Shown here piece after piece: positions 40,489-49,969 of a stretch of 64,000 nt of DNA. Each line of letters opens with the position of its first letter. Positions within the stretch are counted from its first letter, which is position 1. Below the pieces are notes generated by a model. The model saw only the letters and a list, made by a program, of their open reading frames with translations. It was not told the origin of the DNA and searched no databases. The DNA is from Delftia sp. PS-11 (GTDB lineage: Bacteria > Pseudomonadota > Gammaproteobacteria > Burkholderiales > Burkholderiaceae_C), in the NCBI RefSeq assembly GCF_029870285.1, contig NZ_JACSYA010000020.1, positions 1-64,000 on the forward strand, in the 5' to 3' direction. The position numbers were made by a program, and so were the translations under genes.

Positions 40489-42420
40489 GTGTCATTGATC
40501 ATATCTCTGCCCCTCGTCAAAAAGCCTGTTGCAGCGGCCGCGTCCGTGATGCCCGACAAGATTTCTGCGGCTGCGGCACGCGAGGCTGATGCACAGCGCA
40601 AGAAGGCGCGTACCCTGGCCAAGCAGCAGCAGGCGGCCGAGCGCATTGCGGCTGCTAGCGGGCAGCTGTCTTCTGGCATCAGCGAGGCTTCCTCGGCAGC
40701 GGAGGAGCTCAAGCGGGCGTCGGACCAGATCGCCACCGGGGCGCAGGAAGCGTCGGGCGCTGCCCAGGAGTCGCTGGCAGCGTTCACGCAGGTGACGGGC
40801 GCCATCCAGCGGCAGATGAACAACGCCACGGTCAGCCAGACCAAGACGGAAGCCGTGCAGGGCCTGATCCTGCGCACCAGCGACGAGGTGTCGCGCCTGA
40901 TCGCGAATGTCGATGTGGCCGCCAAGCGGCAGGCCGCCTCGGTCGAGATGGTGGTGGAGCTGGAAAAGCAGGCCGCCAACATCGGCGACATCGTCAAGGC
41001 GGTGGTGCGCATCGCCGACCAGACCAATCTGCTGGCCCTGAATGCCGCGATCGAGGCGGCGCGTGCCGGAAAGCATGGCAAGGGCTTTGCTGTGGTTGCC
41101 GATGAGGTGCGCACGCTGGCGGAAACCTCGGAAAAAAGCGCCAAGCAGATCCAGGACCTGGTGGGCCAGATCCAGCAGGAGGTCAAGGCGATTGCCGATG
41201 GCATCAATGTCTCGGCCAAGACCATCGAGGGCGAAGCCGACAAGGGCCGCTCCATCACTGGCCAGCTGGCGCAGATCCGCCAGGATGTCATCGATGTGGT
41301 CAACGGCGTGACGGAAATTGCAACAGGTGCCCAGCAATCCAACGATGCTGCCCAACAGGCGCTCAAAGGCGCAGAGGAAATTGCGGCGGCTGCCGAGGAG
41401 CAGTCTGCCGCTGCCGAAGAGTCGGCCAAGACGGTCAAGGAGCAGACTCAGGCGCTGGGAGAGAGCGAGCGCACGGCGCAGGCCCTGTCCGAACTGGCCG
41501 AAGACCTCAAGAACTCCACGGATGTGGCCAAGAGCGCGGAAGAGGTAGCCTCCAGCGCCGAGGAGCTGTCATCTGCGGTGCAGGAGATCAACCGCGCCTC
41601 CAGCCAGATCACGGTGGCGCTGGAGCAGATCCGCAAGGGCGCGCAAACGGCGGCTGCTGCTGCCGAGGAGTCCGCTGCCGCAGTCAACCAGATCGAAAAA
41701 GGTGTGGAAATTGCCCAGCAGCGCTCCACGGCATCGGGCGAGAAGGTCAAGAACGTCCAGTCGCTGCTGCGCGTCAACAAGGCTACCGTGGACCAGTTGA
41801 TTCATGGCATCGGCGAGTCGGTCAAACAGACCCAGGCCAGCATCAAGCAGGTCAAGGACCTGGAGCAGGTATCGCGGCGCATCGACAAGATCGTCGAGGC
41901 CATCACCACGGTCTCGATCCAGACCAATATGCTGGCCGTCAACGGCTCCATCGAGGCAGCTCGGGCTGGTGAATTCGGCAAGGGCTTCGTGGTGGTCAGC
42001 ACGGATATCCGCAACCTGGCCCGTGATTCCGCAGAAAACGCCGACCGCATCAAGGACCTGGTCAAGGCGGTGCAGGACCAGATCACCCGGGTGAGTCACG
42101 ACCTCGACGAGATCGTCAAGGCAGCCGTGGCGGAATCCGAGCAGGCGCGTGCGGCGACTGCCAATCTGGTGGTCATCGAGACGGATGTGGTTGAAGTCGA
42201 GAAGGCCTCGCTTGAAATCCTGGCCGCTGCGCAGGAAATTTCCGTGGCGATCATCCAGGCCAAGCGCGGCATCGAGCAGATCTCGGCTGCTGCGCAGGAG
42301 GCCGAAAAGGCCACTGCCGAAGCCGCAGGCGCAGCCGAGCAGCAGGCTAAGGGAGCCGAGGAGCTGGCGGCTGCGATCGAGGAGATCGCATCGCTGGCCG
42401 ATGAACTGCAAAGCCTTTGA
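40489..42420 (+). CDS. Soluble methyl-accepting chemotaxis protein with two signalling tips
   Basis: 643 residues with a GTG start at 40489; an ATG at 40549 would give a protein 20 residues shorter. There is no transmembrane segment or recognisable ligand-binding domain, so it is cytoplasmic. It is one long alanine/glutamate-rich coiled coil with two hairpin-tip sequences. The first (about 178-210) contains [18 protein letters not shown]. The second (about 478-510) contains [19 protein letters not shown] normal MCP has one tip. This protein could bind CheA/CheW at both ends or sandwich two arrays. It is first in the operon. Confidence 0.92.
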   Translation: MSLIISLPLVKKPVAAAASVMPDKISAAAAREADAQRKKARTLAKQQQAAERIAAASGQLSSGISEASSAAEELKRASDQIATGAQEASGAAQESLAAFTQVTGAIQRQMNNATVSQTKTEAVQGLILRTSDEVSRLIANVDVAAKRQAASVEMVVELEKQAANIGDIVKAVVRIADQTNLLALNAAIEAARAGKHGKGFAVVADEVRTLAETSEKSAKQIQDLVGQIQQEVKAIADGINVSAKTIEGEADKGRSITGQLAQIRQDVIDVVNGVTEIATGAQQSNDAAQQALKGAEEIAAAAEEQSAAAEESAKTVKEQTQALGESERTAQALSELAEDLKNSTDVAKSAEEVASSAEELSSAVQEINRASSQITVALEQIRKGAQTAAAAAEESAAAVNQIEKGVEIAQQRSTASGEKVKNVQSLLRVNKATVDQLIHGIGESVKQTQASIKQVKDLEQVSRRIDKIVEAITTVSIQTNMLAVNGSIEAARAGEFGKGFVVVSTDIRNLARDSAENADRIKDLVKAVQDQITRVSHDLDEIVKAAVAESEQARAATANLVVIETDVVEVEKASLEILAAAQEISVAIIQAKRGIEQISAAAQEAEKATAEAAGAAEQQAKGAEELAAAIEEIASLADELQSL

Positions 42421-42437
42421 CTGGCCGGAGCACGACC

Positions 42438-43988
42438 ATGACCGAAGAAGTCCTTGTCTCTCGGCTGGCGGGCGCCGGTGATGATGCCACCGGGGCCGTC
42501 ACCGACACACGGCAGTTCGTCACTTTCCTGGCCGGTGGCGATGTATTTGCAGTGGATATGGCGCCCGTGCAGGAAATCATCCGTGTGCCGGCGGTCGTGC
42601 GCGTGCCGCTGGCGCCGCGCACGCTCGATGGCCTGGCCAATTTGCGCGGTCGCGTGCTGCCCATCATTTCCCTGCGCCGCACGTTCGGCTTCGAAGAGCT
42701 GGAGCATGACGATTCCACCCGTGCCGTGGTGATCGACCTGGGCCAGGCTCTGGGCTTTGTGGTGGACCGCGTGGCCAGCGTCATCAATGTCGAGCCCCAG
42801 AGCATTGAGGGCGTCGAAGGGGTCCGCAGCACGGTCCGCAGCGAACTGCTCACGGGCATTCTGAAGAATGTCGGCGGCTTCGAGATGGTGATGGTGCTGG
42901 ACTTCGCCCGGCTGATCGCCCAGGAGTTCGCCGAGATCGCGGAGCTGGCGCGCCAGGGCGACCCGGCCGTGCTGTCTGGCACGCCCGTTGTTGAGCAGGA
43001 CGATGCACTGGCCAGCGATGAGCTGCAGCTGGTGAGTTTTTCGGTGGCCGCGCAAGAGTACGCCATCGATATTTCCAGCGTCCAGGAAATTGTCCAGGTA
43101 CCGCAAAAGATCGTGCATGTGCCCAACTCCCCGCCGCATGTGCTGGGGCTGATGACCTTGCGCGAGCGGCTGCTGCCGCTGGTGAGCCTGCGCTGCCTGT
43201 TCGGCCTGCCCCGGCTGGCACTGGACGAGCGCAGCCGCGTTGTGGTGGTGTCTCTGGAGGGGACGGCCGTGGGGGTGGTGACGGATGCCGTCTCCGAGGT
43301 GCTGCGCGTGCCTGCATCCATGGTTGACGCCATGCCGCCCTTGCTGGCGCGTGATGGCGATCTTTCCGATATCAGCCGCATCTGTCGCCTGGATGGCGGG
43401 CGCAGGCTGGTCTCGATTCTTTCGGCGGACAACATGTTCCGCAACTCGGTCGTGAGGAATGTGCTGAAAGCGGTGGAAGACATGGACGATTACACACGCA
43501 AAGAGATCGAGGATGACCACGGCAGCGACGATGAGGAGCAGGTAGTGGTATTCCAGCTGGCCCAGGGCGAGTTTGGCGTGCCCATCGGCAGCGTGCAGGA
43601 AATCGTGCGCGTGCCACAGGAGCTGACCCATGTGCCCCGGTCGCCGGCCTTTGTCGAGGGGGTGATCAATTTGCGGGGTGCCGTGCTGCCCGTGATCGAC
43701 CAGCGCAAGCGCCTGGACCTGCCGGCCATTGCCCGCAATGACCGCCAGCGCATCATGGTGTTCCTGCTGGCAGGGGTGCGCACCGGCTTCATCGTCGATG
43801 CGGTCACCGAGGTGCTCAAGATCCCCAAGAGCGCGATCGAAAAGTCGCCCATGCTCTCCGGCCAGCAGTCGCGGCTGCTCGGGCGCGTGGCCAACCTGGA
43901 AAAGCAGCGCCGCATGATCCAGCTGATCGATCCCAGCCACCTGATCGCCGAAGCCGACAGCGCCTCGCTGACGACGATGGCGGTCTGA
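42438..43988 (+). CDS. cheW: CheW protein with three tandem CheW domains
   Basis: 516 residues from the ATG at 42438. Three repeats of the CheW domain are visible, at about 25-170, 200-345 and 370-510. Each has a V-Q-E-I-I/V-x-V-P segment and an L-R-G/E-R-x-L-P-x-I/V-S/D-L/Q-R block. Single CheW has one domain of about 150 residues that couples MCP to CheA. Three domains could cross-link several receptor or CheA units in the array. No receiver domain is present, so it is not CheV. 17 bp after the MCP gene. Confidence 0.93.
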   Translation: MTEEVLVSRLAGAGDDATGAVTDTRQFVTFLAGGDVFAVDMAPVQEIIRVPAVVRVPLAPRTLDGLANLRGRVLPIISLRRTFGFEELEHDDSTRAVVIDLGQALGFVVDRVASVINVEPQSIEGVEGVRSTVRSELLTGILKNVGGFEMVMVLDFARLIAQEFAEIAELARQGDPAVLSGTPVVEQDDALASDELQLVSFSVAAQEYAIDISSVQEIVQVPQKIVHVPNSPPHVLGLMTLRERLLPLVSLRCLFGLPRLALDERSRVVVVSLEGTAVGVVTDAVSEVLRVPASMVDAMPPLLARDGDLSDISRICRLDGGRRLVSILSADNMFRNSVVRNVLKAVEDMDDYTRKEIEDDHGSDDEEQVVVFQLAQGEFGVPIGSVQEIVRVPQELTHVPRSPAFVEGVINLRGAVLPVIDQRKRLDLPAIARNDRQRIMVFLLAGVRTGFIVDAVTEVLKIPKSAIEKSPMLSGQQSRLLGRVANLEKQRRMIQLIDPSHLIAEADSASLTTMAV

Positions 43989-44002
43989 AACTGGAGTCCG
44001 CG

Positions 44003-45094
44003 ATGATCAAGTTGCTGGTAGTCGATGATTCGGCGCTGATGCGGCGCCAGATCACGCAGCTGTTCGAGGCGCAGCCTGATTTCCAGGTCTGCGTGGCCCG
44101 CAACGGCCGCGAAGCCGTGGAGGAAAGCCTGCGTTTCGAGCCGGACGTGATCACGCTGGACATCAACATGCCCGAGATGGATGGCCTGACGGCGCTGTCG
44201 CTCATCATGGCTGCGCGGCCCGTGCCCGTGGTCATGGTGTCCTCGCTGACCGAGAAAGGGGCGCTTGCCACCTTCGAGGCGCTGGCGCTGGGCGCGGTGG
44301 ACTTCGTGGCCAAGCCCGGTGGCACCATTTCCCTGAGCTTCGATGAGGTGAAGGAGTCTCTGGTCGCCAAGGTCCGGGCGGCTGCCGGGGCCCAGATCCG
44401 CAAGCCCGGTGTGGCAGGCCGCCTGGCGGACCGCCTCAAGGAGCAGCGCACAGCGCAGGCTGCTGCTGCTGCTACTGCTGCTGCCAGGCCTGCCGCGCCG
44501 GCCTGCAATTCGCGTGCAAGCACGGTCAGCCTGGTGCTGATCGGCGTGTCCACCGGCGGGCCAGGCACGCTGGAAGCCATCTTGCCGCTGCTGCCTGCCC
44601 ATTTTCCGTGCCCGATTGTGGTGGCGCAGCACATGCCCATGGCTTTCACGGGTCCCTTCGCCCAGCGCATGAACCAGATGTGTGCGTTGGATGTGGTCGA
44701 AGTGGCCAAGCCCATGGAACTGGAGCCCGGCACGGTCTATATCGCCAAAGGCGGCGCTGACACAGCCGTGCTGCGGCGAGCGAACCGCCTGATGGCATCG
44801 CCCAGGCCCGAGTCCCGTGCGCATTTGTGGCACCCCTCGGTCGAGCTGCTTGGCCGCACTGCGCTGGAGCATTGCGAAGCCAGCGGGCTGATTGGCGTCA
44901 TGTTGACCGGCATGGGCTATGACGGCGCCGATGCCTTTGCCGAGATCAAGCGCCAGGGCGGACGCACGATTGCCGAAGCCGAGGATACCGCTGTGGTCTA
45001 CGGCATGCCGCGTGAGCTGATCGAGCGCCGTGGTGCCACCGTGGTGCTGCCCTGCAACCGGATTGCTGACCAGCTGATGGGCTGGGTGCGTTGA
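44003..45094 (+). CDS. cheB: CheB methylesterase/deamidase
   Basis: 363 residues. N-terminal receiver with D8-D9 acidic pair, phosphorylated Asp53 (T-L-D-I-N-M-P) and K-P-G. An alanine-rich linker (about 150-170) leads to the esterase with G-V-S-T-G-G-P (catalytic Ser), A-Q-H-M-P (His) and G-M-G-Y-D-G-A (Asp). It demethylates MCP glutamates after phosphorylation by CheA. An in-line short A-repeat in the linker (GCT repeats near 44460) may be variable in length. Confidence 0.96.
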   Translation: MIKLLVVDDSALMRRQITQLFEAQPDFQVCVARNGREAVEESLRFEPDVITLDINMPEMDGLTALSLIMAARPVPVVMVSSLTEKGALATFEALALGAVDFVAKPGGTISLSFDEVKESLVAKVRAAAGAQIRKPGVAGRLADRLKEQRTAQAAAAATAAARPAAPACNSRASTVSLVLIGVSTGGPGTLEAILPLLPAHFPCPIVVAQHMPMAFTGPFAQRMNQMCALDVVEVAKPMELEPGTVYIAKGGADTAVLRRANRLMASPRPESRAHLWHPSVELLGRTALEHCEASGLIGVMLTGMGYDGADAFAEIKRQGGRTIAEAEDTAVVYGMPRELIERRGATVVLPCNRIADQLMGWVR

Positions 45095-45115
45095 ACAACG
45101 GAGACAGTGAACACC

Positions 45116-45751
45116 ATGGCAATCATCAGACGAACTTCCAGCACACCGGCAGGTCTGAACCAGGGCCTGGACCGGCGTGGTCATTCCCGTGATACAGCGG
45201 GCCTGCTGCAGCAGCTGAGCGACAGCGATGCGTCCGCGCGCCGCTGGGCAGCGCACGATCTGGCAGGCGTGCGCGAGGCTTCGACGGCATTGGTGGCGCG
45301 CCTGCGTGTCGAGCATGAAGCCAGCGTGCGCACGGCGCTGTGCATGGCCCTGTCCGAAATCGGTGATGCGGTGGCCGTCGCCGGCCTGGTGGACTGCCTG
45401 CGCAGCGATGACGCAGCCCTGCGCAACGAGGCGCTGGAGACGCTCAAGCTGCTGCCCGACGCGGTGGCGCCCATCATGCAGGATCTGCTGTCCGACCCGG
45501 ACCCGGACGTGCGCATCTTCTCCGTCAACGTGCTCGAATCCCTGCGCCATCCTGATGTGGAGAAGTGGCTGTGCGACGTGATCGACAGGGATGCGCACAC
45601 CAATGTCTGCGCCACAGCGGTGGACTTGCTCGGCGAGGTTGGCACGCTGGCCGCGCAGCATTCCCTGGCCCGGCTCAAGGCGCGTTTCGCCCATGAACCC
45701 TACATCGGCTTCGCGGCTGATCTTGCGCTGCGGCGCATTCAGGAGAAGTGA
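45116..45751 (+). CDS. HEAT-repeat protein in the chemosensory operon
   Basis: 211 residues from the ATG at 45116; a GTG at 45107 would be 3 codons longer and nearer to GGAG. About five helical repeats follow the pattern L-x-D-x-D-A-x-V-R-x-x-A-x-x-x-L (for example D-S-D-A-S-A-R-R-W-A-A near 40 and D-P-D-P-D-V-R-I-F-S near 130), which is the HEAT/PBS-lyase repeat. Such proteins act as interaction scaffolds. Its place between cheB and cheR suggests it binds Che proteins, perhaps localising adaptation enzymes. Confidence 0.85.
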   Translation: MAIIRRTSSTPAGLNQGLDRRGHSRDTAGLLQQLSDSDASARRWAAHDLAGVREASTALVARLRVEHEASVRTALCMALSEIGDAVAVAGLVDCLRSDDAALRNEALETLKLLPDAVAPIMQDLLSDPDPDVRIFSVNVLESLRHPDVEKWLCDVIDRDAHTNVCATAVDLLGEVGTLAAQHSLARLKARFAHEPYIGFAADLALRRIQEK

Positions 45752-46594
45752 TTGAGCGATCCATCCATCTCCGACGATGATTTCGAAAAATTCCGGGAAT
45801 TCTTCTATCGCAAGACCGGAATCCAGTTCGAATCCACCAAGCGCTACTTCGTGGACAAGCGCTTGCTAGAGCGCATCAGCGCCACGCAATCGGGCTGTTT
45901 TCGCAGCTATTTCACGATGCTGCGCTTTCAGGCCAGCGGTGAGGAGTTGCAGGCGCTGACCAATCTGATGACGGTCAACGAAACCTACTTCTTCCGTGAG
46001 GAGTACCAGTTCAAGTGCCTGGTCGAGTCGATCCTGCCCGATGTGGTCCGGCGCAAGCAGCCGGGGCAGGCCATCCGCATCTGGTCGATTCCTTCCTCGT
46101 CGGGCGAGGAGGCCTATTCGATTGCGATCTACCTGCTGGAGATGTGGCCCGAAATCGCCAACTGGGATGTGGAGCTGATCTCGTCCGATATCGATACCGA
46201 CATTCTGCGCAGCGCACGGCGCGGCAGGTATGGCCCGCGCTCTGTCCAGCATCTGCCGCAGAACCTCTTGAAGCGCTATTTCAAGAAGCTGCTGGATGGC
46301 GACTACCAGATCAACGACGAACTGCGCGAGGCCGTGGAGTTCACGCGCGTCAACCTCAATGATCCGGCCGACACCCGGCCCTACCGGGGGTTCGACATCA
46401 TTTTCTGCAGGAATCTGCTGATTTATTTCGATGAACTGTCCAGGGCCAAGGCGGCGGAAGTGTTTTTCGATGCACTCAATCCGGGTGGGTACATCTGCCT
46501 GGGGCATTCCGAGTCCATGAGCCGTATCACCTCGCTGTTCAGCGTTCGCAAGTTTCCCCATGCGATCGTCTACCAAAAGCCGGAGAAGCGATGA
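45752..46594 (+). CDS. cheR: CheR methyltransferase
   Basis: 280 residues with a TTG start directly after the HEAT gene stop, preceded by AGGAG. N-terminal helical domain, then V-N-E-T-Y-F-F-R-E near 75, the SAM-binding motif W-S-I-P-S-S-S-G-E-E-A-Y-S near 112, D-I-D-T-D near 147 and D-I-I-F-C-R-N-L-L-I-Y-F near 212. It methylates MCP glutamates. The glycine-rich SAM motif reads S-S-S-G instead of the more usual A-C-S-S-G. Overlaps cheY by 4 bp. Confidence 0.95.
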   Translation: MSDPSISDDDFEKFREFFYRKTGIQFESTKRYFVDKRLLERISATQSGCFRSYFTMLRFQASGEELQALTNLMTVNETYFFREEYQFKCLVESILPDVVRRKQPGQAIRIWSIPSSSGEEAYSIAIYLLEMWPEIANWDVELISSDIDTDILRSARRGRYGPRSVQHLPQNLLKRYFKKLLDGDYQINDELREAVEFTRVNLNDPADTRPYRGFDIIFCRNLLIYFDELSRAKAAEVFFDALNPGGYICLGHSESMSRITSLFSVRKFPHAIVYQKPEKR

Positions 46595-46974
46595 GCAACC
46601 TTTGTAAACGCATTCTGGTCGTGGACGATGCCGCCACCGTGCGCATGTATCACCGGACCATTCTGGAGAGCGCAGGCTTTTCCGTGGCGGAGGCCATCAA
46701 TGGCATTGAGGCGCTTGAAAAAGCGTTGCTCACGCCATTTGACCTGTACCTGGTGGATGTCAATATGCCCAAGCTCGATGGCTACGGTTTTTTGCGCGAG
46801 CTGCGCCGGCAGGCGATTGTGCAGGCGCCTGCCGTGATGATTTCCACCGAGGCGCAGGCCAAGGACCGCTCCAAGGCGTATGTCTCCGGGGCCAACTATT
46901 ACCTGATCAAGCCCATCAAGCCGCAGGAACTGCTGGCGCTGAGCCGCCTGTTGCTGGGCATGGCGGAGGGATGA
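46591..46974 (+). CDS. cheY: CheY-like response regulator 1
   Basis: 127 residues, receiver domain only: D12-D13, Asp56 in V-D-V-N-M-P, Ser/Thr in M-I-S-T-E, and K in L-I-K-P-I. Phosphoryl acceptor from CheA, whose gene starts one base after the stop. Two separate CheY proteins in the cluster suggest division of labour (output and phosphate sink). Confidence 0.94.
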   Translation: MSNLCKRILVVDDAATVRMYHRTILESAGFSVAEAINGIEALEKALLTPFDLYLVDVNMPKLDGYGFLRELRRQAIVQAPAVMISTEAQAKDRSKAYVSGANYYLIKPIKPQELLALSRLLLGMAEG

Positions 46975-46975
46975 C

Positions 46976-49711
46976 ATGAACCCGTTGATTGCACAGTTTG
47001 TTTTCGAGGCGCGTGACTTTCTGCAGGGCATCGGCAATGAGCTGATGGCCTTGGAAGCTGCACCTGATGACATGGAGAGGATGACCGATCTGTTCCGACT
47101 GGTCCATACGCTCAAGGGCAACTCCGGGCTGTTTGACTTCCCGGCCATGACACGCCTGCTGCACGCTGGTGAGGATCTCATGGATGCGGTCCGCGATGGG
47201 CGGGTGGGCTACTCCCGGCAGCTGGCAGATGCGCTGCTGCAGGCCATGGATCTGGTCGGAGTGCAGGTTGACGAGATTGACGCCTCTGCCACTGGCGTGC
47301 TGGGCAGCGCCACCGACGAGGCTGCGCTGGCCAGCGCAGCGGCGCTCAGGGCTTTCATTCCTGACGCCGGGGAGGCGGACGCCGGGGGCGACGACGCTGA
47401 CGCTCCGGCGCATGACGATGTGCGCTGGTCCATGCCAGTGCCTTCGCTGGAGGCCATGTCCGAGAGCGAGCGTCTGGCCGTCTGGGATGCGGCTGGTGAG
47501 GATCTGCCTTTGTATCGTGTACGGTATGTTCCCGACCCGGACTGCTTCTTCAAGGGCGAAGATCCCTTTTTCCACATGCGCCAGCTTCCCGGTCTGGTCT
47601 GGGGCGGTGTGCAGGCCTTGCCATGGCCTGCGCTTGAGCAGCTCGATTGCTACAGCTGCCGCATCGTGTTCGATGCCCTGGCCAGGGCAGACCTGCCCTC
47701 CATACGCGAGCATTTCCGCTATGTGCCCGAGCAGGTGCAGGTGACGCAGTTGCCACTGCTGTCGCTGGCGATTGTGCAGGGCCGCCATGATGGTGGGCCG
47801 GTATGCGCCGACTTTGCCGTGCAGGCCCGGGAACTGCTGGGCCGTCAGGACCGGCAAGGGCTGGAAGCGGCCATCGAAACCATGCAGCAGCTGTGCGCTC
47901 CGGACTTGTGGCTGTCCTCTGCGCTGTGCTGGATGCAGCGTGTGCTGCGCACGGCACCGCAGCCCTGGGCCGCTGTGGGCTGTTTGATCGACAGCCTCGG
48001 CAGCCTGCAGACTCCGCAATGGCCGGGTGGCGATGACTGGCTGCGCAGCCCGGTGCCGCCAGCCAGCCAGCCTGAGGCTGCCGCGTGTGCGCTGAACGTG
48101 CAGGATCGGGCGCTGCTGGAGTCGATGGTAGCCGCTCAGGCTCAAGTCCTGGCCTTGCCCGATGGAGTGGATTGGCTGCCAGGGCGGCTGCAGGCATGTG
48201 CCGCCACGCTCAAAGCCTTGCTGTCCTTCCTGGGACAGACCGCGCATGGGCTTGATGATGCCTGCGCCGTGGCGCTGCGCGAGGGCCGCAGCCGGGCGCT
48301 GGCTGACTGGCTATCTGCCCAACGCAGCGAGGCCGGTTCGGCGCTGTCGATGGCCCTGATGCAGGCGTCTGAGCCGGAACCGGTCACCGAACCGGTCACC
48401 GTGCCGCAGGGCGCGTTGCCGTCAGCCTCTGTGAACGCTACCGCCGTAACGCCCGCTCGTGCGGATACCGAACCGGAGCGCCGCGCTGCAGCAGACGAGG
48501 ATACCCGGCCTGGCCGCCGCGCCGAGGATACCCAGGCCGGCAAGGTGCTCAAGGTCGAACAGTTCAAGGTGGACCGCCTGATGAACCTCATCGGTGAGAT
48601 GGTGGTGGCCAAGAACAGCCTGCCCTACCTGGCCAATCGCGCCGAGAACCTGTTCGGCGTGCGGGAGCTGGCGCGTGAAATCAAAGCCCAGTATGCGGTC
48701 ATCAACCGGATCGCGGAGGAGATGCAGGACGCCATCATGCAGGTGCGCATGATGCCGGTCTCCTTTGTGTTCCAGCGCTTTCCCCGCATGGTGCGCGACA
48801 TCTCCCACAAGCTGGGCAAACAGGTGGAGCTGGTGCTGGAGGGCGAGGACACCGAGGCCGACAAGAACATTGTCGAAACGCTGGCCGATCCCCTGGTCCA
48901 TATCGTGCGCAACAGCCTGGACCATGGTCTGGAGTCCGGAGAAGACCGCCTGCGGGCCGGCAAGCCGCAAACCGGCCGCCTGGTCATTCGGGCCTCCCAG
49001 GAATCCGACCGTGTGGTGATCGAGGTGATCGACGATGGCAAGGGCATCGACCCCGCCGTGATCAAGCGCAAGGCGTATGAGAAGGGCGTCATCGACGAGG
49101 CGCTGCTGGAGCGCATCTCGGACCAGGAGGCCATCAATCTGGTGTTTGCCGCCGGCTTCTCGACTGCCGAGCAGGTCTCCGATCTGTCGGGCCGTGGCGT
49201 TGGCATGGATGTGGTGCGCAGCACACTGGAGAAAGTGGGCGGCACAGTGCAGCTGTTCAGTGCCGTGGGGCGTGGCACGACCATCCGCCTGACGCTGCCG
49301 CTGTCCATGGCAGTGACCAACGTGATGATCATCGAGTCGGATGGGCAGATCTTCGGCCTGCCGATGGACTCCGTGGTGGAAACCGTGCGCCTGCCGATGG
49401 ACAGCATCCGCGCCATCAAGCAGCGCCAGACCATCGTGCTGCGCGGCAAGATCGTCCCGGTCATGGCGCTCAACGAACTGCTGGCCATCGATGCGCAGCC
49501 CCGGCCCAATGCCGATCAGGAGCTGGCGGCTCTGGTCGTGCGCATCGGCGCCGACAGCTGCGCGCTGCTGGTCGATGATTTCCGCGAGGTAGTGGATGTA
49601 ATTCTCAAGCCGTTGCCGGGCGAGCTGGCAAAGCTGCGCTGCTACGCCGGTACGGCCCTGCTCGGCGATGGCGCCGTGCTGATGGTTCTCAACCCGAAGG
49701 AGCTGCTCTGA
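46976..49711 (+). CDS. cheA: CheA histidine kinase
   Basis: 911 residues, longer than the E. coli protein (about 650). HPt domain with His44 in V-H-T-L-K-G-N-S-G. A long middle region (about 140-515) contains a segment with P-D-C-F-F-K-G-E-D-P-F that recurs in other long CheA proteins, and an acidic/proline-rich linker. Then follow the dimerisation helices, H-ATPase (N-S-L-D-H-G, D-D-G-K-G-I-D, G-R-G-V-G-M-D) and C-terminal CheW-like domain (L-P-M-D-S-V-V-E-T). It phosphorylates CheY and CheB and probably the nearby regulators. Confidence 0.96.
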   Translation: MNPLIAQFVFEARDFLQGIGNELMALEAAPDDMERMTDLFRLVHTLKGNSGLFDFPAMTRLLHAGEDLMDAVRDGRVGYSRQLADALLQAMDLVGVQVDEIDASATGVLGSATDEAALASAAALRAFIPDAGEADAGGDDADAPAHDDVRWSMPVPSLEAMSESERLAVWDAAGEDLPLYRVRYVPDPDCFFKGEDPFFHMRQLPGLVWGGVQALPWPALEQLDCYSCRIVFDALARADLPSIREHFRYVPEQVQVTQLPLLSLAIVQGRHDGGPVCADFAVQARELLGRQDRQGLEAAIETMQQLCAPDLWLSSALCWMQRVLRTAPQPWAAVGCLIDSLGSLQTPQWPGGDDWLRSPVPPASQPEAAACALNVQDRALLESMVAAQAQVLALPDGVDWLPGRLQACAATLKALLSFLGQTAHGLDDACAVALREGRSRALADWLSAQRSEAGSALSMALMQASEPEPVTEPVTVPQGALPSASVNATAVTPARADTEPERRAAADEDTRPGRRAEDTQAGKVLKVEQFKVDRLMNLIGEMVVAKNSLPYLANRAENLFGVRELAREIKAQYAVINRIAEEMQDAIMQVRMMPVSFVFQRFPRMVRDISHKLGKQVELVLEGEDTEADKNIVETLADPLVHIVRNSLDHGLESGEDRLRAGKPQTGRLVIRASQESDRVVIEVIDDGKGIDPAVIKRKAYEKGVIDEALLERISDQEAINLVFAAGFSTAEQVSDLSGRGVGMDVVRSTLEKVGGTVQLFSAVGRGTTIRLTLPLSMAVTNVMIIESDGQIFGLPMDSVVETVRLPMDSIRAIKQRQTIVLRGKIVPVMALNELLAIDAQPRPNADQELAALVVRIGADSCALLVDDFREVVDVILKPLPGELAKLRCYAGTALLGDGAVLMVLNPKELL

Positions 49712-49956
49712 TGGGCATCGAATACCAGAAAAAGCGCGCGAAGCTGTCCGGCTTCGTGTCCGTCGAAGAGGCCGAAGGCCTGCTTCAGTGGCTGCAAAGC
49801 GCGCCTCAGGGCGCCCTGGACATGCGCGATTGCGAGCACCTGCATGCCGCCAACCTGCAGGTGCTGATGGCGGTCAAGCCGAAGGTGGCCGCATGGCCGA
49901 AAGATGCGCAGCTGGATCGGTGGCTGCGACAGGCTCTGGAAACGACAACCGACTGA
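49711..49956 (+). CDS. Small STAS-like protein
   Basis: 81 residues, overlapping the cheA stop by 1 bp. The pattern G-A-L-D-M-R-D-C-E-H-L-H-A-A-N-L-Q-V-L-M-A fits the central strand-helix of STAS domains. The N- and C-terminal strands are short. Small STAS proteins occur in several chemosensory clusters. Its presence gives a second link between Che and anti-sigma-antagonist-type folds in this operon. Confidence 0.65.
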   Translation: MGIEYQKKRAKLSGFVSVEEAEGLLQWLQSAPQGALDMRDCEHLHAANLQVLMAVKPKVAAWPKDAQLDRWLRQALETTTD

Positions 49957-49969
49957 TTGGGAGTGTGCA

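Noticed and set aside
40471..40498. Sigma-28 (flagellar) promoter before the MCP gene
   Set aside because: A TAAATTTT-11-GTCATTGA match is too poor at the second element and would place the start inside the gene.
44459..44485. GCT repeats in cheB as a phase-variable tract
   Set aside because: Only a handful of imperfect triplets; any length change would stay in frame within a flexible linker, so there is no evidence for switching.
42096..45694. Long minus-strand open frames opposite cheW and cheB
   Set aside because: Shadows of genes with complete CheW and CheB motifs; histidine/glutamine-rich composition.
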